Below are positions 8,382 through 18,600 of a stretch of 64,000 bases of DNA, piece by piece; position 1 is the first letter of the stretch; every line of letters starts with the position of its first letter. The notes under the pieces were generated by a model, which was not told the DNA's origin, made no database searches, and saw nothing but the letters and a program-made list of their open reading frames with translations. Both the position numbers and the translations under genes were made by a program. The stretch lies in assembly GCA_039964455.1 (NCBI GenBank), contig JBDVXK010000010.1, positions 248,001 through 312,000 of the forward strand, in the 5' to 3' direction. Origin of the DNA: CALJFL01 sp039964455 (lineage in GTDB: Bacteria; Pseudomonadota; Gammaproteobacteria; Pseudomonadales; Halieaceae).

Positions 8382-9794
8382 ATGCAGCGAGTACTGCTGA
8401 TAATTATCAGTCTTCTGATGTCCACTGCTGGTTATTCAGATCAGAATAACAGGGCTGTCGAAAGCCTAAGTCAGGCGATCAGATACAAAACTATAAGTCA
8501 CCAGAATAGGGAAGACATAAGTTATCAAGAATTCGACGGATTCCTCGAGTTTCTGGAGTTGCGATACCCCAAAAGCTTCTCGCAACTGACCGCTGAGCGA
8601 GTAAATAAATACAATCTACTTTTCCGTTGGCCAGGAAAGGATGCAACGCTTAAACCTGTTCTTTTCGATGGTCACTACGATGTTGTTCCTGTAGAAGCGG
8701 ATACCCAATCTGACTGGCTTCAGGCGCCTTTTTCAGGAGCAATTGTTGACGGCTTTGTATGGGGTCGCGGTTCTGTTGATGATAAAAGCGCAGTAATATC
8801 CCTGCTTGAAAGTATTGAGGCGCTTGTAGACGAGGGCTTCAAACCCGAAAGAACCTTGCTGTTTAGTATCGTCCATGATGAGGAGATTGGAGGCAGGGAG
8901 GGCGCAATTCGCATAGCCGAGAGATTACTGTCTGAGAATACACAGTTGGAGTATATGGTCGGTGAGGGAGGCTTTCTGGTCGACGATTCTCCAGTGCTGC
9001 CTGCCGGACATGTGCTGGCCATGATTTCCACTGCAGAAAAGCGTTATGTAACCCTGGTGCTTACTGCAAAAGGAGAGGGTGGCCACTCCTCCAAGCCGCC
9101 AAGGAATTCAGCGATTGCAAAGTTGGCCAAGGCCGTAACGTTGTTACATGAGGAGCCTTTTGCTCCGGAGCTGGTGGCGCCTACTACTGATATGTTTAGT
9201 GCGCTCGCCCCTTACCATGACGGCATTGAAGCATTTATGATGTCGAATCCAGGGCTTTTCGGCGGTCTCATGGCCAGAGGAATGAGCGATGATGAGAATC
9301 TGCAGGGAATGGTTCGTACAACTACAGCTATAACCATGATTGGTGGTGGGATCAAAGAAAATGTTGTCCCACAGTCTGCGAGTGCGTCAGTTAATTTCAG
9401 GCTTTTACCCAATATTACGCCCGACGAACTGAAAGAGATTGTCAGAGACAAGATCGACGACCCGACGATCGCAATAGCATTCTCCGATTCGGTGAGCCTT
9501 GGAGAGAATCTTCCGATAGCAGACAAAAATGGTATGGGGTTCAAGGCTATAAGCGATTCTATACTGGCAGTAGAACCTGAAGCGGTTGTGGTTCCGGGGC
9601 TATTCCTGGCGACAACGGATACGCGCCATTATGGAAAACTGACCAAAAATATCTATCGCTTTCACGCCTCGATGTCGTTGAGCACGGAAGATGCAGCAGT
9701 GGTTCATGGAACTAATGAACGAATTAGTGTGCAGGCGCTTGAGCGAGCCATCAACATCACAACCCAGCTTGTTCGCCGCGCAGGTAGTAACTGA
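8382..9794 (+). CDS. Exported M20-family zinc peptidase (PM20D1/CPS1-like)
   Basis: 470 residues with a signal peptide (residues 1-19, cleavage near AGYS). The M20 metal and catalytic motifs are intact: FDGHYDVVPV (His ligand and Asp, about residues 93-102), GRGSVDDK (bridging Asp), HDEEIGG (Glu base and ligand) and a late His near TDTRHYG. Size and order fit the CPS1/PM20D1 branch, whose eukaryotic members hydrolyse or form N-acyl amino acids and whose yeast member is a carboxypeptidase. Exported location suggests periplasmic action. The start ATG is preceded by AGAGGAAATTGG, a good ribosome site. It stands alone between a 256-bp upstream gap and a convergent TetR gene. Confidence 0.88.
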   Translation: MQRVLLIIISLLMSTAGYSDQNNRAVESLSQAIRYKTISHQNREDISYQEFDGFLEFLELRYPKSFSQLTAERVNKYNLLFRWPGKDATLKPVLFDGHYDVVPVEADTQSDWLQAPFSGAIVDGFVWGRGSVDDKSAVISLLESIEALVDEGFKPERTLLFSIVHDEEIGGREGAIRIAERLLSENTQLEYMVGEGGFLVDDSPVLPAGHVLAMISTAEKRYVTLVLTAKGEGGHSSKPPRNSAIAKLAKAVTLLHEEPFAPELVAPTTDMFSALAPYHDGIEAFMMSNPGLFGGLMARGMSDDENLQGMVRTTTAITMIGGGIKENVVPQSASASVNFRLLPNITPDELKEIVRDKIDDPTIAIAFSDSVSLGENLPIADKNGMGFKAISDSILAVEPEAVVVPGLFLATTDTRHYGKLTKNIYRFHASMSLSTEDAAVVHGTNERISVQALERAINITTQLVRRAGSN

Positions 9795-9829
9795 TTCAAT
9801 CGAGCCAGGTGTTATCCAACATGGATAAA

Positions 9830-10453
9830 CTACTGCATGTCTCCGCGCTGGATGCTGGCGAAAGCGCCGTAAAGAAGCTGTTGGACTGACTGCTTGGCGA
9901 TGGCAACTTGTTGCGGTTTCTTGCCTGCCAATATCGCATTGTGTACCAGCCATTGAGTCGCAAATAGTAGCGACTTGAAAAATTCTGGCGCCGGGGCGTG
10001 GCCGAACCTTTTAACAGCCCATTGCTGCATGCGAAGCGCCGACCTGTCGTAGGCCTCGTTGATCAGTTGATGGGCGTAGGACCCGGGATCGGCTGATTCG
10101 AGATACAGAAATTGGGCGATTTCCGACTGTTCAAGAATGGCGTCAACCGTCTGATCTGATACAGAACCTACCCAATCCTTGTCTTCGTAGTCCATTAATT
10201 CCGGGTTAAGCACTGCGAGCACATGCTCGTTGACCGAACTCTCATAAAGCTCGTCGATTAGTGCCTCTTTGTTGGAGAAGCAGCGATAGTAGGTATCACG
10301 GGAAACACCGGCAGCCTTGCAGATGTCGGCTACAGACGTCGCGCTCGTGCCCTTGTCCCCAAACAATGAGACGGCGGAGTGCGTGATTACTCTGCGTTGC
10401 TCATCGGCACCAGGCCTGCGTCTGGCCGTGTTCTTTGTCTTGGCACTCACCAC
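9830..10453 (-). CDS. TetR-family transcriptional regulator
   Basis: The helix-turn-helix (TSVADICKAAGVSRDTYYRCFSNKEALI) is clear. I chose GTG 10453 (207 residues, VVSAKTKN), just after an AAGGTTGAAG ribosome site; the frame stays open to another GTG at 10525. The C-terminal domain is about 130 residues with no recognisable ligand motif. It is divergent from the SDR gene, with a candidate palindrome between them, and its tail lies 35 bp from the M20 peptidase end. It likely controls the SDR gene and itself. Confidence 0.85.
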   Translation of the reverse strand: MVSAKTKNTARRRPGADEQRRVITHSAVSLFGDKGTSATSVADICKAAGVSRDTYYRCFSNKEALIDELYESSVNEHVLAVLNPELMDYEDKDWVGSVSDQTVDAILEQSEIAQFLYLESADPGSYAHQLINEAYDRSALRMQQWAVKRFGHAPAPEFFKSLLFATQWLVHNAILAGKKPQQVAIAKQSVQQLLYGAFASIQRGDMQ

Positions 10454-10551
10454 CTTCAACCTTTTACCTTCTGCTATGAATAGATCGTTTCTGCGAAGTC
10501 CAGGCCGTTGCTTGACTTCGAACACAAAGATATGTCATTTTACATTTATCG

Positions 10552-10563
10552 GACACAAGTGTC
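10552..10563. promoter_or_regulatory. Candidate operator between TetR and SDR genes
   Basis: GACAC-AA-GTGTC is a 12-bp inverted repeat in the divergent intergenic region about 100 bp upstream of the TetR start and 140 bp upstream of the SDR start. It is short, so confidence is low, but its place fits an autoregulated TetR system. Confidence 0.3.
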
Positions 10564-10701
10564 AGCTTAATTTAAATGATTGGGCGTCTTTATCGCTTAA
10601 CGCGTTGGACTTGATCGATTCCGGTGCTGCCAGTAACGCTCGGTCCTCCGGGCAGCGTTTCAGGCCTTATTAACAGCTTGGGTCAGGCGAGGATTACGAG
10701 T

Positions 10702-11481
10702 TTGGAGAACAGACGCGCGATAGTGACAGGGGCGAGCTCTGGCATCGGTCGAGAGTTTGCAGTGCAGCTGGCTGAGCAGGGTTATTGTGTAGTGGGAATA
10801 GCACGCCGTGAAGAACAGCTGACAGATCTTGTCGCTGACCTGAAAGGTGATGGACATACTTACATTGTTGCCGATTTGGGCACACTGGAAGGTGTGCGAT
10901 TGGTGATGGATGAGCTGGAGCGAGAGCACACCAGCTTGCTGGTCAACAATGCAGGCCTCAGTGTATTCGAACCCTTCTATGAATCTGAGCTTGGCGCGCA
11001 GAAAAATATTCTGACGGTTAATTGTGAATCTCTGATGATGTTGGCACATTCCTTTTTGTGTCAATCCAGGCGAGGCGACGCACTGATTAATCTCAGCTCC
11101 ATTGTTGCTTTTTTGCCGACACCTGCGCAGCCCATGTATAGCGCAAGTAAAGCCTTTATTGCGTCTTTTTCAGAATGTCTTTGGGAAGAGCATAGAACAC
11201 GTGGCGTCTATGTGATGGGGTTGTGCCCTGGCGTCACCCAGACAGAATTTATTCTCAGTGCAAGTGGGGGTAAGTCCGATGGTAATACGCTCCCCAAAGT
11301 GATGATTCAAACTACCAGCGAAGTAGTTGGTGAGGCGTTGCACGCTCTTAACAAAAGGAAAAAAGCAATCATCGTGACGGGCTGGGTTAATCGCGTGATG
11401 TTATTAATGCCGCGGTTTCTAAGCCGTCATCGCTTACTCAAGGTTTTAGCGGTAGTCGGTGATCCAGATAATGCTTTGTAA
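10702..11481 (+). CDS. Short-chain dehydrogenase/reductase
   Basis: A classical SDR of about 259 residues. The cofactor motif TGASSGIGREF comes ten residues after the chosen start, NNAG follows strand 4, and the catalytic Ser-Tyr-Lys set is visible (LINLSSIV, then YSASK). The basic residue after the second strand (IARREEQL) suggests NADP(H). I chose TTG 10702, which is preceded by GAGG at nine bases; the frame is open to a GTG at 10624, but that adds a 26-residue leader unlike SDR N-termini. The C-terminal tail resembles the DltE/SDR-of-lipid-metabolism group. It is divergently transcribed from the TetR gene that probably regulates it. Substrate unknown. Confidence 0.85.
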   Translation: MENRRAIVTGASSGIGREFAVQLAEQGYCVVGIARREEQLTDLVADLKGDGHTYIVADLGTLEGVRLVMDELEREHTSLLVNNAGLSVFEPFYESELGAQKNILTVNCESLMMLAHSFLCQSRRGDALINLSSIVAFLPTPAQPMYSASKAFIASFSECLWEEHRTRGVYVMGLCPGVTQTEFILSASGGKSDGNTLPKVMIQTTSEVVGEALHALNKRKKAIIVTGWVNRVMLLMPRFLSRHRLLKVLAVVGDPDNAL

Positions 11482-11673
11482 TAGATTTAGAAAGTAGTCT
11501 TAAAAGAGAGCGATTGCAGGTCGATTTAGTAGCGTTCGGGTTTTGCTTAATGACTTTATCTAATGTTCATTAATCGACAGTTAGAGAAAATGGTTAACGG
11601 GAATCCTACAGGCCTATCGTAGTTAGTTTGTCTGCAAAGGTTGAATCTACAAAAAAATTTCAGGGAGAATGTA

Positions 11674-12474
11674 ATGACTGATGCGCCAGCTGCTGTGGAC
11701 TTTACGGGACTTGCCCCCGAGCGCTCATTTTCTATGTCAGCGCGTAAAATATTCGCGGTCACAACGTCCGTATGGGTGGCGGCCACTATCTCGGTGATGG
11801 TTCTTTTTTATGTGGGGGTGCTCGATTTCGTCATGAGCAGCAGGCTCTCTATGTATTTCATAAGCATCTGGCTCAATGTCTGGATTCTGGTATGGGTAAT
11901 TCGGCGTAACGCAGGGCAAGGCCAATTCGATTTTTGGCATGACCTGCTGGTGGTATGGATGATCTGCTATGCGATAACCAATATTCAGTGGGAGATTCCC
12001 TGGGTCCTATTCTCGCCTTTCGTTTTTGAGAATATTCATACCCTCGAGGATCTGGTTGCGCAAACCGAATACATGCGCGAATCGCCATTGCATTTGTATT
12101 ATTGGATCCTGGGTACCTTCGGTGTGCTTGACCTTCGTACCGTAAATCACAATGGCACATTCTACGCGTTGGAACTGTTTTCGTTCGTCAATCTGGCGAT
12201 GACACTCTACTTTTTTCACCTGAATAAAAAGCGTTCACCGTTCCGTTATCTGCTTGTTGTCATAGGCTGTGGCGAGCCTATAGCGGCTACAATTATTTTC
12301 AGTTTTTCTGAGGTTTTTGATGGCTTTGTGAATATGCCCGGCGGTCTTTGGGATACCTTGCTGGCTCTGGTATGGACTCAATACCAGTATATTCTATTCC
12401 CCATGATATTTGGCGCCCTGGCATCCAAGATGTTACTGGATGACTTGAGGTATAGCGCCCAAAGACTCACATAA
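11674..12474 (+). CDS. Multi-pass membrane protein, unknown function
   Basis: About 266 residues with six or seven hydrophobic segments. ATG 11674 is preceded by CAGGGAGAATGTA, a strong ribosome site, so the 11-residue extension to 11641 is dropped. Conserved-looking polar residues lie inside or beside membrane helices (YAITNIQWEIPWV near residue 95; GCGEPIAATIIF near residue 205), which recalls membrane isomerases of the emopamil-binding/EXPERA type, but I cannot confirm this by eye. Stands alone between the SDR gene and a convergent small gene. Confidence 0.65.
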   Translation: MTDAPAAVDFTGLAPERSFSMSARKIFAVTTSVWVAATISVMVLFYVGVLDFVMSSRLSMYFISIWLNVWILVWVIRRNAGQGQFDFWHDLLVVWMICYAITNIQWEIPWVLFSPFVFENIHTLEDLVAQTEYMRESPLHLYYWILGTFGVLDLRTVNHNGTFYALELFSFVNLAMTLYFFHLNKKRSPFRYLLVVIGCGEPIAATIIFSFSEVFDGFVNMPGGLWDTLLALVWTQYQYILFPMIFGALASKMLLDDLRYSAQRLT

Positions 12475-12505
12475 AGGAAGGCTGTTACCTTAAAGCTTAT
12501 CTCTG

Positions 12506-12721
12506 CTACTTTGAGTTATCCCGTCTTGCCCGTTTGGTCAAAGGTTTGCCTTCCTTGTCCACTTTAGGCTTGGGTTTCTCTCCTTTGGCAGTTTTGGAGA
12601 CGCGACTTAACTGAATCAGGTCCAATGTTTCTCTGTCGGCCAATTTTGTCGCGTTCTTCTCCAGAGTATCCAGCTCTTCAAAGCTGTACACGTCGTTCTT
12701 TAGCTTCTCTATCCTATTCAT
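12506..12721 (-). CDS. Small Lys-rich hypothetical protein
   Basis: A 71-residue charged protein. ATG 12721 is preceded by AAGAAGATCTAAAT, a credible ribosome site; the longer frame reaches 12763. The first half is predicted helical (RIEKLKNDVYSFEELDTLEK) and the tail is very basic (KPKPKVDKEGKPLTKRARR), suggesting nucleic-acid or ribosome contact. No family recognised. It follows the aromatic hydroxylase gene on the same strand after 85 bp. Confidence 0.5.
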   Translation of the reverse strand: MNRIEKLKNDVYSFEELDTLEKNATKLADRETLDLIQLSRVSKTAKGEKPKPKVDKEGKPLTKRARRDNSK

Positions 12722-12805
12722 ATTTAGATCTTCTTTTCTTGGGAAATAGCTGGCAGGCGCCAAGTTTACCAGCGCCTTTAAAACAGCACTGCTCGACTCC
12801 CCTTG

Positions 12806-14758
12806 TCAGGTCTTTAAACGTGAGTCTTTCGGAGCGATCATAAACTCATCAAAGAATTCAGATAAATTTCTATGTGCATCGAGAGGCAATATAGTGGCGA
12901 TGTGCTGATCTGGTCTCACTACAACCATGCAACCGCTTGAGCGGTCGATGCTCCGTAGCTCGTAGATATCGTTTCCTTCTTCAGCATAGAACACCTTTTC
13001 GTAGTCGTTCAGACCATATTTACCTTTGGCCGGCCACAGGAAGCCGGGCATATTCTCGATGGCTAAATCGTTCTGCTGAAAGACGCCATAAACATCGATT
13101 ACTGAATCTATATCAGTACTTTCTGGGGTGTACTTGATAACAGGAGACGATTCGCTCTCTGCCAAGAACTGAATGAGCCGCGCCGAATCAGACGCGTCGT
13201 CTGTTGGGTTTTGCTTGCTGCCAAACACGAAAATACGCCAGCGACCGTCTGCTTTGTTCAAGTGCCCTAGCTGTTGGCACCTGCCGTCTGAAACGCGAAC
13301 AGCTTCCGCTGAGTGGAAGCGTTGACCAATTTTAAATCCGCTTGCCAGGTTTTGATTCTCCTGGCCCGTGCAAATATATGAAGGGTAGTACTCGATAGCG
13401 GTGCCTGCGACAAAACCGTTTTGCCTGGCCATGAATTTCTCGATATCGGTAGTATTCGTCTTTGCTTGTTCCTTGTCGCTCTTTGCTGTCGGGCTTGTGG
13501 CGACCAGCTTCGACAATTGTCGGTCTGCCTCAATAAGCTGCTGCGCAACCTTCCTTCTCTCAGGAGAATAAGTTTGAAGCAATTTTGGGTCGCTCTTGCC
13601 TTGTAAAACCGCTGCGAGTTTCCAGCCCAGGTTAAAGGTATCAGGAAGCGATGTATTCAAACCCCAACCACCTTTTGGGCTGTGGGTATGGCAGGCATCT
13701 CCAGCTACAAATCCCCGAGGCATTAGGCTCTCAGCGTCATCGGCGGGCCTGTCGTCGAACCTGTCGGCAACTCGCTGACCAACCTCATAGATAGACCACC
13801 ATGCAACTTCCTTAACATTGACCGTGTAAGGTCTAAAAATTTTCTGCATCTTTTCGATAATGTCCTTCTCGGTAAGTTTGATGTCTGCAGCTCTTTGACC
13901 CTTGTCGAGTAAATCCAGCTCTACATACATCCTGACTAGATAACCGCCCTCACGGGGGATTGTCATTACCGCTCCGTCGTCCTTCGACTGAATAAAACTC
14001 TTAACTCTAATATCAGGAAAGTCAGTAACCACTAAAACATCCATGACTCCCCAGGCCTTATTCGCTGAGTCACCTTCTAAAGTGATAGACATGCTCTTGC
14101 GTACGGCGCTCCTTGCCCCATCGGTGCCTACAATAAATCTCGCTCGAACGGTCTCAGCCTTGTTGACTCCTGCGTCATCGCTACGCGCAAAGTTTGCTGT
14201 AATTGGATGTGCGTCGAGGTCTTGTGTAAGGCTGGGGTCAATATTCACCTTAACCAAACGGCGACTGTAATGGGGTACAAGGTGTGAGACAGACTTCTCC
14301 ATGCCTTCGAGCAGTATCTCGTGCAGCCTGGCCTGGTTGACAATGCCATGTATAAATTCAGAGAGGCCCAGCCTTGCATCAGCGATTTTATGGGTGCGCT
14401 TGATGTTTTCAGGGTGCTCGTTATCTGGCTCCCAAAAAGCATTCTGTTTTAGCTGGTAGCTTTCTTTAACAATCATTTCACTGCTGTTAAAAGCCTCCAT
14501 AATTTCCATGGTGCGACAGGATATGCCGTCTGCACGTCCAAACAGAAGGGGACCAGGCTCCTGGTCGACAATACAGGTCGTTATGTCCGTAAACTCTGCC
14601 AGTTGTCTTGCCATCGTCAGGCCAGCTGGACCACAGCCGATTATTAATACATCTACCTCGGCTGGTAGATCTGTGATGGGAGGCAATGGGGCTGGCTCGC
14701 GGGCTGCATCTGGAATCTGATAGTTGCCAGGTTTAAAACCATTGAGGTGATATTGCAT
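12806..14758 (-). CDS. MobA-like FAD aromatic hydroxylase (phenol 2-monooxygenase family)
   Basis: 650 residues, the usual length of the phenol hydroxylase/MobA group. The start MQYHLNGFKPGNY matches the N-terminus of 3-hydroxybenzoate 4-monooxygenases. Visible blocks: FAD GxGxxG motif LIIGCGPAGLTMA (about residues 39-51), the NAD(P)H/FAD DG motif GTDGARSAVR (about 215), the second FAD motif GDACHTHSPKGG (about 353) and a C-terminal thioredoxin-like domain (from about residue 480). Known MobA proteins read PKAGQGMNFSMQD after the GD motif; here it is PKGGWGLNTSLPD, so residues lining the isoalloxazine differ and the substrate may be another phenol. No ring-cleavage gene is adjacent; the regulator is not evident. 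Confidence 0.85.
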   Translation of the reverse strand: MQYHLNGFKPGNYQIPDAAREPAPLPPITDLPAEVDVLIIGCGPAGLTMARQLAEFTDITTCIVDQEPGPLLFGRADGISCRTMEIMEAFNSSEMIVKESYQLKQNAFWEPDNEHPENIKRTHKIADARLGLSEFIHGIVNQARLHEILLEGMEKSVSHLVPHYSRRLVKVNIDPSLTQDLDAHPITANFARSDDAGVNKAETVRARFIVGTDGARSAVRKSMSITLEGDSANKAWGVMDVLVVTDFPDIRVKSFIQSKDDGAVMTIPREGGYLVRMYVELDLLDKGQRAADIKLTEKDIIEKMQKIFRPYTVNVKEVAWWSIYEVGQRVADRFDDRPADDAESLMPRGFVAGDACHTHSPKGGWGLNTSLPDTFNLGWKLAAVLQGKSDPKLLQTYSPERRKVAQQLIEADRQLSKLVATSPTAKSDKEQAKTNTTDIEKFMARQNGFVAGTAIEYYPSYICTGQENQNLASGFKIGQRFHSAEAVRVSDGRCQQLGHLNKADGRWRIFVFGSKQNPTDDASDSARLIQFLAESESSPVIKYTPESTDIDSVIDVYGVFQQNDLAIENMPGFLWPAKGKYGLNDYEKVFYAEEGNDIYELRSIDRSSGCMVVVRPDQHIATILPLDAHRNLSEFFDEFMIAPKDSRLKT

Positions 14759-14976
14759 CGCGTAGGCCTCAGATATTTGTATATCGATATTATTGAGTAT
14801 TGATTGTGCAGATTATACGTCAATCTGCTGTAAGTGAGCTGACCCCGTGTGCGGTCTGTTTCGTGATCTTTGGTATTCGTACAATCCTAGCTGCGGACAG
14901 TTCTCTCAGACCTGAACAATTATGCTGTTTGGCCCAATTACGGGCTGGAACGAAGCCACAAAGGTGTTGGCCAGCA

Positions 14977-14997
14977 CCTGAGCTCAGAATGCTCAGG
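14977..14997. other. Short perfect hairpin in intergenic region
   Basis: CCTGAGC and GCTCAGG pair around a seven-base loop, in the 260-bp region between the hydroxylase promoter and the end of the DsbB-like gene. It lacks a T tract on either side, so it is not a standard terminator; it lies just past the stop of the DsbB-like gene on the minus strand and could protect that mRNA 3' end. Confidence 0.25.
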
Positions 14998-15017
14998 GGT
15001 AAGACTACAGCTCTGGA

Positions 15018-15425
15018 TCAGTCACCAACATTTCTCGTGCCGAGTATCAGCCACAGCTGTCCTATGATTATAAATAGCGCGCCACTGGAAAGTAGAAAGG
15101 GATCAATAAAAAGCTGCTCGCTGAAAGAAAATTCTCCTTTAGATATCTTCACCCACCCCATGAAGTTCTGATTGACGGCGACTACCGCGCCGAGGAAACC
15201 AATTACAGATGCGAGGTATTGTAAAATCCAGTGCCTTGCGATGGGCAATATCATAATAAACCCCAGGAGCGCGATCACTGTGCGCTGTACCCTGCAGTAG
15301 GGGCAAATATAGACGACACCTGAAAGCTCCATTCCCCAGGCGCCTAGCCCAATTACGACGGACATAATACCCAGTGCGCGGATATGCTTTTGCCAAAACG
15401 CCAGGTTCAGAATGCTAATTTTCAT
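15018..15425 (-). CDS. DsbB-like disulfide-redox membrane protein
   Basis: A 135-residue inner-membrane protein with four transmembrane segments. The first periplasmic loop carries CPYCRVQR (residues about 41-48), matching the CxxCxxQR quinone-reactive motif of DsbB. The second DsbB Cys pair, which normally passes electrons to DsbA, is absent: no other Cys is present. It may therefore act with a partner or be a diverged DsbB/VKOR-like carrier. No DsbA gene is adjacent. Confidence 0.65.
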   Translation of the reverse strand: MKISILNLAFWQKHIRALGIMSVVIGLGAWGMELSGVVYICPYCRVQRTVIALLGFIMILPIARHWILQYLASVIGFLGAVVAVNQNFMGWVKISKGEFSFSEQLFIDPFLLSSGALFIIIGQLWLILGTRNVGD

Positions 15426-15601
15426 TCTCCTTATTGAATTCGTGTAGGGCTCATTTCTCAGCCAGTATACTAGTCAAACGCTATCTCGCTGGTGCTGTCC
15501 CATATAGGGTAGCTTTTAATTCGCCCGCCACTTTTGCAATATGCAAGTGATGCCGGGTTTTTGCGCCTGTTACGCTGAAAGAAAAAATCTGCACGGGACG
15601 A

Positions 15602-15624
15602 AAAGTGTGAGGTAAGTCACACTT
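15602..15624. promoter_or_regulatory. Perfect CRP/Vfr-type binding site
   Basis: AAAGTGTGA-GGTAAG-TCACACTTT has nine-base perfect arms and contains the exact CRP core TGTGA-N6-TCACA at 15606-15621. It lies 74 bp before the start of the large surface protein gene, on the same intergenic stretch as the divergent DsbB-like gene, a position suitable for activation of the surface protein. Confidence 0.7.
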
Positions 15625-15697
15625 TGTGGAGGCCAAGGGTTTTCTGCTCGCAACTTGGTTACACTCTGTCGAACGGGGCAAAGTAAATCTAGAAACC

Positions 15698-18600
15698 ATG
15701 TTTTCCAATTTCCGCCACACTGTGAATCGGCTGGCTCAGGTCGCTTCGGTGGCTCTTGTTGTTTGCGGTAATCCCGCTTTCTCTGAAGGCAGCCGTACGC
15801 TGTATCCTGCCGATTATGACAGTGCCGGTTCGCGGGCCGCGCTGGACCTCCAGTCCAGCCAAATGTACCTGAACCGGGTGAAACGCGAAGGCTTTCATTA
15901 TGTCTACGCGGAGGCGGGCGAGTACATCACCGTCGCCTCCAGCAATCGGAACAACAACGGCGATATTCAGATATTCAATCCGCAGCCGCTGGGCTTTGGC
16001 ACGCCGGGTGATGAAACAATTCCCGCCAGCGCAAGCTTTAGCTGTTCAGGCGGCTCTCTAGAGGCCGGCCTTCACTACTCTGGCTCAGGCAGAGGTTATA
16101 TCAATAACCGCACCAACGAACTTGCCGGGCCACGGGCGTTAATGACGAACACTGGCGCCGGGTATTCCGCCTGCGGTTACCAAGCTCCTACAACCGGTAT
16201 CTATGGTGTTAGATTTGGCAGGGCGAATACCGGCGGCGGACCGGATGGAACCCTGGGTCTCAGTCCCAGTAATCAGACAGCGGAAGCATGGGACATCACG
16301 ATCCGCAGTGATGATACCTCCACAGTAGACATTAACGGGCGTGTGTTCAGCTATGCGTTCCTGGGCTATACCGGGGGTAACAGTCGCCCCGTCTTTCATT
16401 CGCTTTACTATATAACCACAGACGGATATCGCTATCGACAGGATCTGCGCGGCCTTGATCCTAATGGCTACGCGCTCTACGCCAACACATTTGGTTTTCT
16501 CGATGACAACCAGCCGCTCTATAAAACCATACGTGGCGACAGCTTCAACATAAACGTCGTTCCACTTCAGGTCACCACCCAGGCTGCCCAGTATCCAATT
16601 TTCTATAGTGATGTGATGGATCCGTTCATAGAGCCCGAGGTAGAGAAAATATTGGATGAGCTTAGTATTCCGCTTTCACCGCCGTCCCCTACTATTTCTA
16701 ATGTATCTTTCAGCGGCGTGATCAGTGGCTCCACCACAGCCAAAGGTGTAGGTGGCGAGTTCACATTCGATACCACTGGTACTGTGAGTTATGAAATTGT
16801 CATTAGCAGGGACGGCGTAAACTTCGATGCGGCAGAAACGACCAACCGTGTCTTGAATGGTATCGCGTATGCAGGTTCTCACGTAGCCATCTGGGATGGC
16901 CTCGACAACGACCTGAACGCGTTCCCCGCAGGTACCTATAGCTTCAGTGCGGCGGGTCGCGCAGGTGAAGTGCACTTCCCCATTATCGATGCTGAAAACA
17001 ACGATGATTCTGACAGTAACGGTCAAGTTGGCGGTGGTCCCACCATTGAGCGACTCAACGGAGTTAGCCCCGGTGACAGGACTGTGTTTTTTGATGACAG
17101 GGGCTATATCACCACCAGCGGAGAGGCGATTGGCATTCTCAATGGTGACCTGTGCGGTGGTACAGGCGCCAACCCCGCCGACCCACCCGAGGCGCTTGCC
17201 GGCGTTGACTCGCTGACCCCTTATCGCCTTTGGGAAGGAGGTCGTAACGCCAACAGCGACTGTTCCTCCAACGCGGGCTGGGGAGACGCAAAAGCAGTCA
17301 ATCTGTGGACTTACTTTTTATCGACGCCTGAGGCGGAATCGCTGTCCATCATCGATAGTAGTATAGATCTGGCTACCTCAGTGGTGGTGCCTGATTCCGT
17401 TACCGCGGGGGATACAGTGCAGGGTACTGTATCGTTCTCGAACTTTGGCAATACTGCTGCTACCAATGTCAGCTACATGCTCAGCCTGAACCCTGGATTG
17501 GGAACGGTAACGATACCGTCCGCCAATCTTCCGACAGGCTGGACAGCTACCTATAACAACGTCAATGGCGTGGTGACAATTACCCCATCGCTGGCAGATC
17601 AAAATCTGGCAGCCGGGGCTTCTTACTCTGGCATAACATTCAGCTACACAGCCCCTGCCTCGGGCCCTGTGAATGTAACCTCGGAAATCAGCTCTGCGGA
17701 CACAGACGATGTACCTTCCAACAACATCAGTATGGGATCGACTGCCGTCGGTGATGTAGACGTCCGGTCATCAATAACTGGCGTGCCCGCCTTGGTGGAA
17801 CCGGGAAGTAATGTAACCGGTGCGGTGGTCTTTTCAAGCGTTGGCATCGGTGACGCTGATGGCGTGACCTACGGGATGCAGATTGGCAGCGGCGGCGAAT
17901 ATCCCGCCAGTGTTACATTTACCAATCTCCCCGGGGGGGCCTCCGCTAACTATACCGCAGCCGACGGATCGGTCACTTTCAGCGGCCTGCCCGATACCTT
18001 CTTGTCTGGCGACACCTTATCGCTAAATTTCGAATTTACCACTCGAATCGCCGAGGGTGTCAGCTACCCTATAAGTTCAGTCATCACTACCACCGACAAC
18101 GATGCTAACCCAAGTAATGATACTGACGCCGCCACTGTAGCGACTGGCTACAACAGTGCCTCAATCGTTGTTAACGCAACGCCATCGTGCCAGAACGATG
18201 TGCCGTACCTGCTCTACGACATTACTGCCGTCGGCTTTACTCCCAATACCTCGGCCACAGTAGAGTTTTTGGAAGTAGGCAGTGGGACCGTAGTCGAGAC
18301 CCTTACAAACCAACCATTGGTTGACGGTAAAATCCTGTGGCCAGGGGCCGCGATCGACGGCTCTGGCAATGGAACAGCCTGGCCTGGATGGGTTTTCTCG
18401 GCGGGCGCCTGGTCACAGGTGCCATCCTCTGTGAGACCCAATGTACAGGTGCGATTCAGCGTGAATCCCTCAGAGACAGTACTGGTGAGTTACCCACCAG
18501 CGACCCCCGGTTGTGTGGCAGAAGCGCCTCCGGGTACCTTGGTAGATTTGTCTACCACCATCACCGCCAATGATGCGATGGTACTTCCAGGCGGTGGCAC

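Noticed and set aside
11556..11786. 76-codon minus-strand frame over the start of the membrane protein gene
   Set aside because: Overlaps a gene with a strong ribosome site and hydrophobic coding; it is a shadow.
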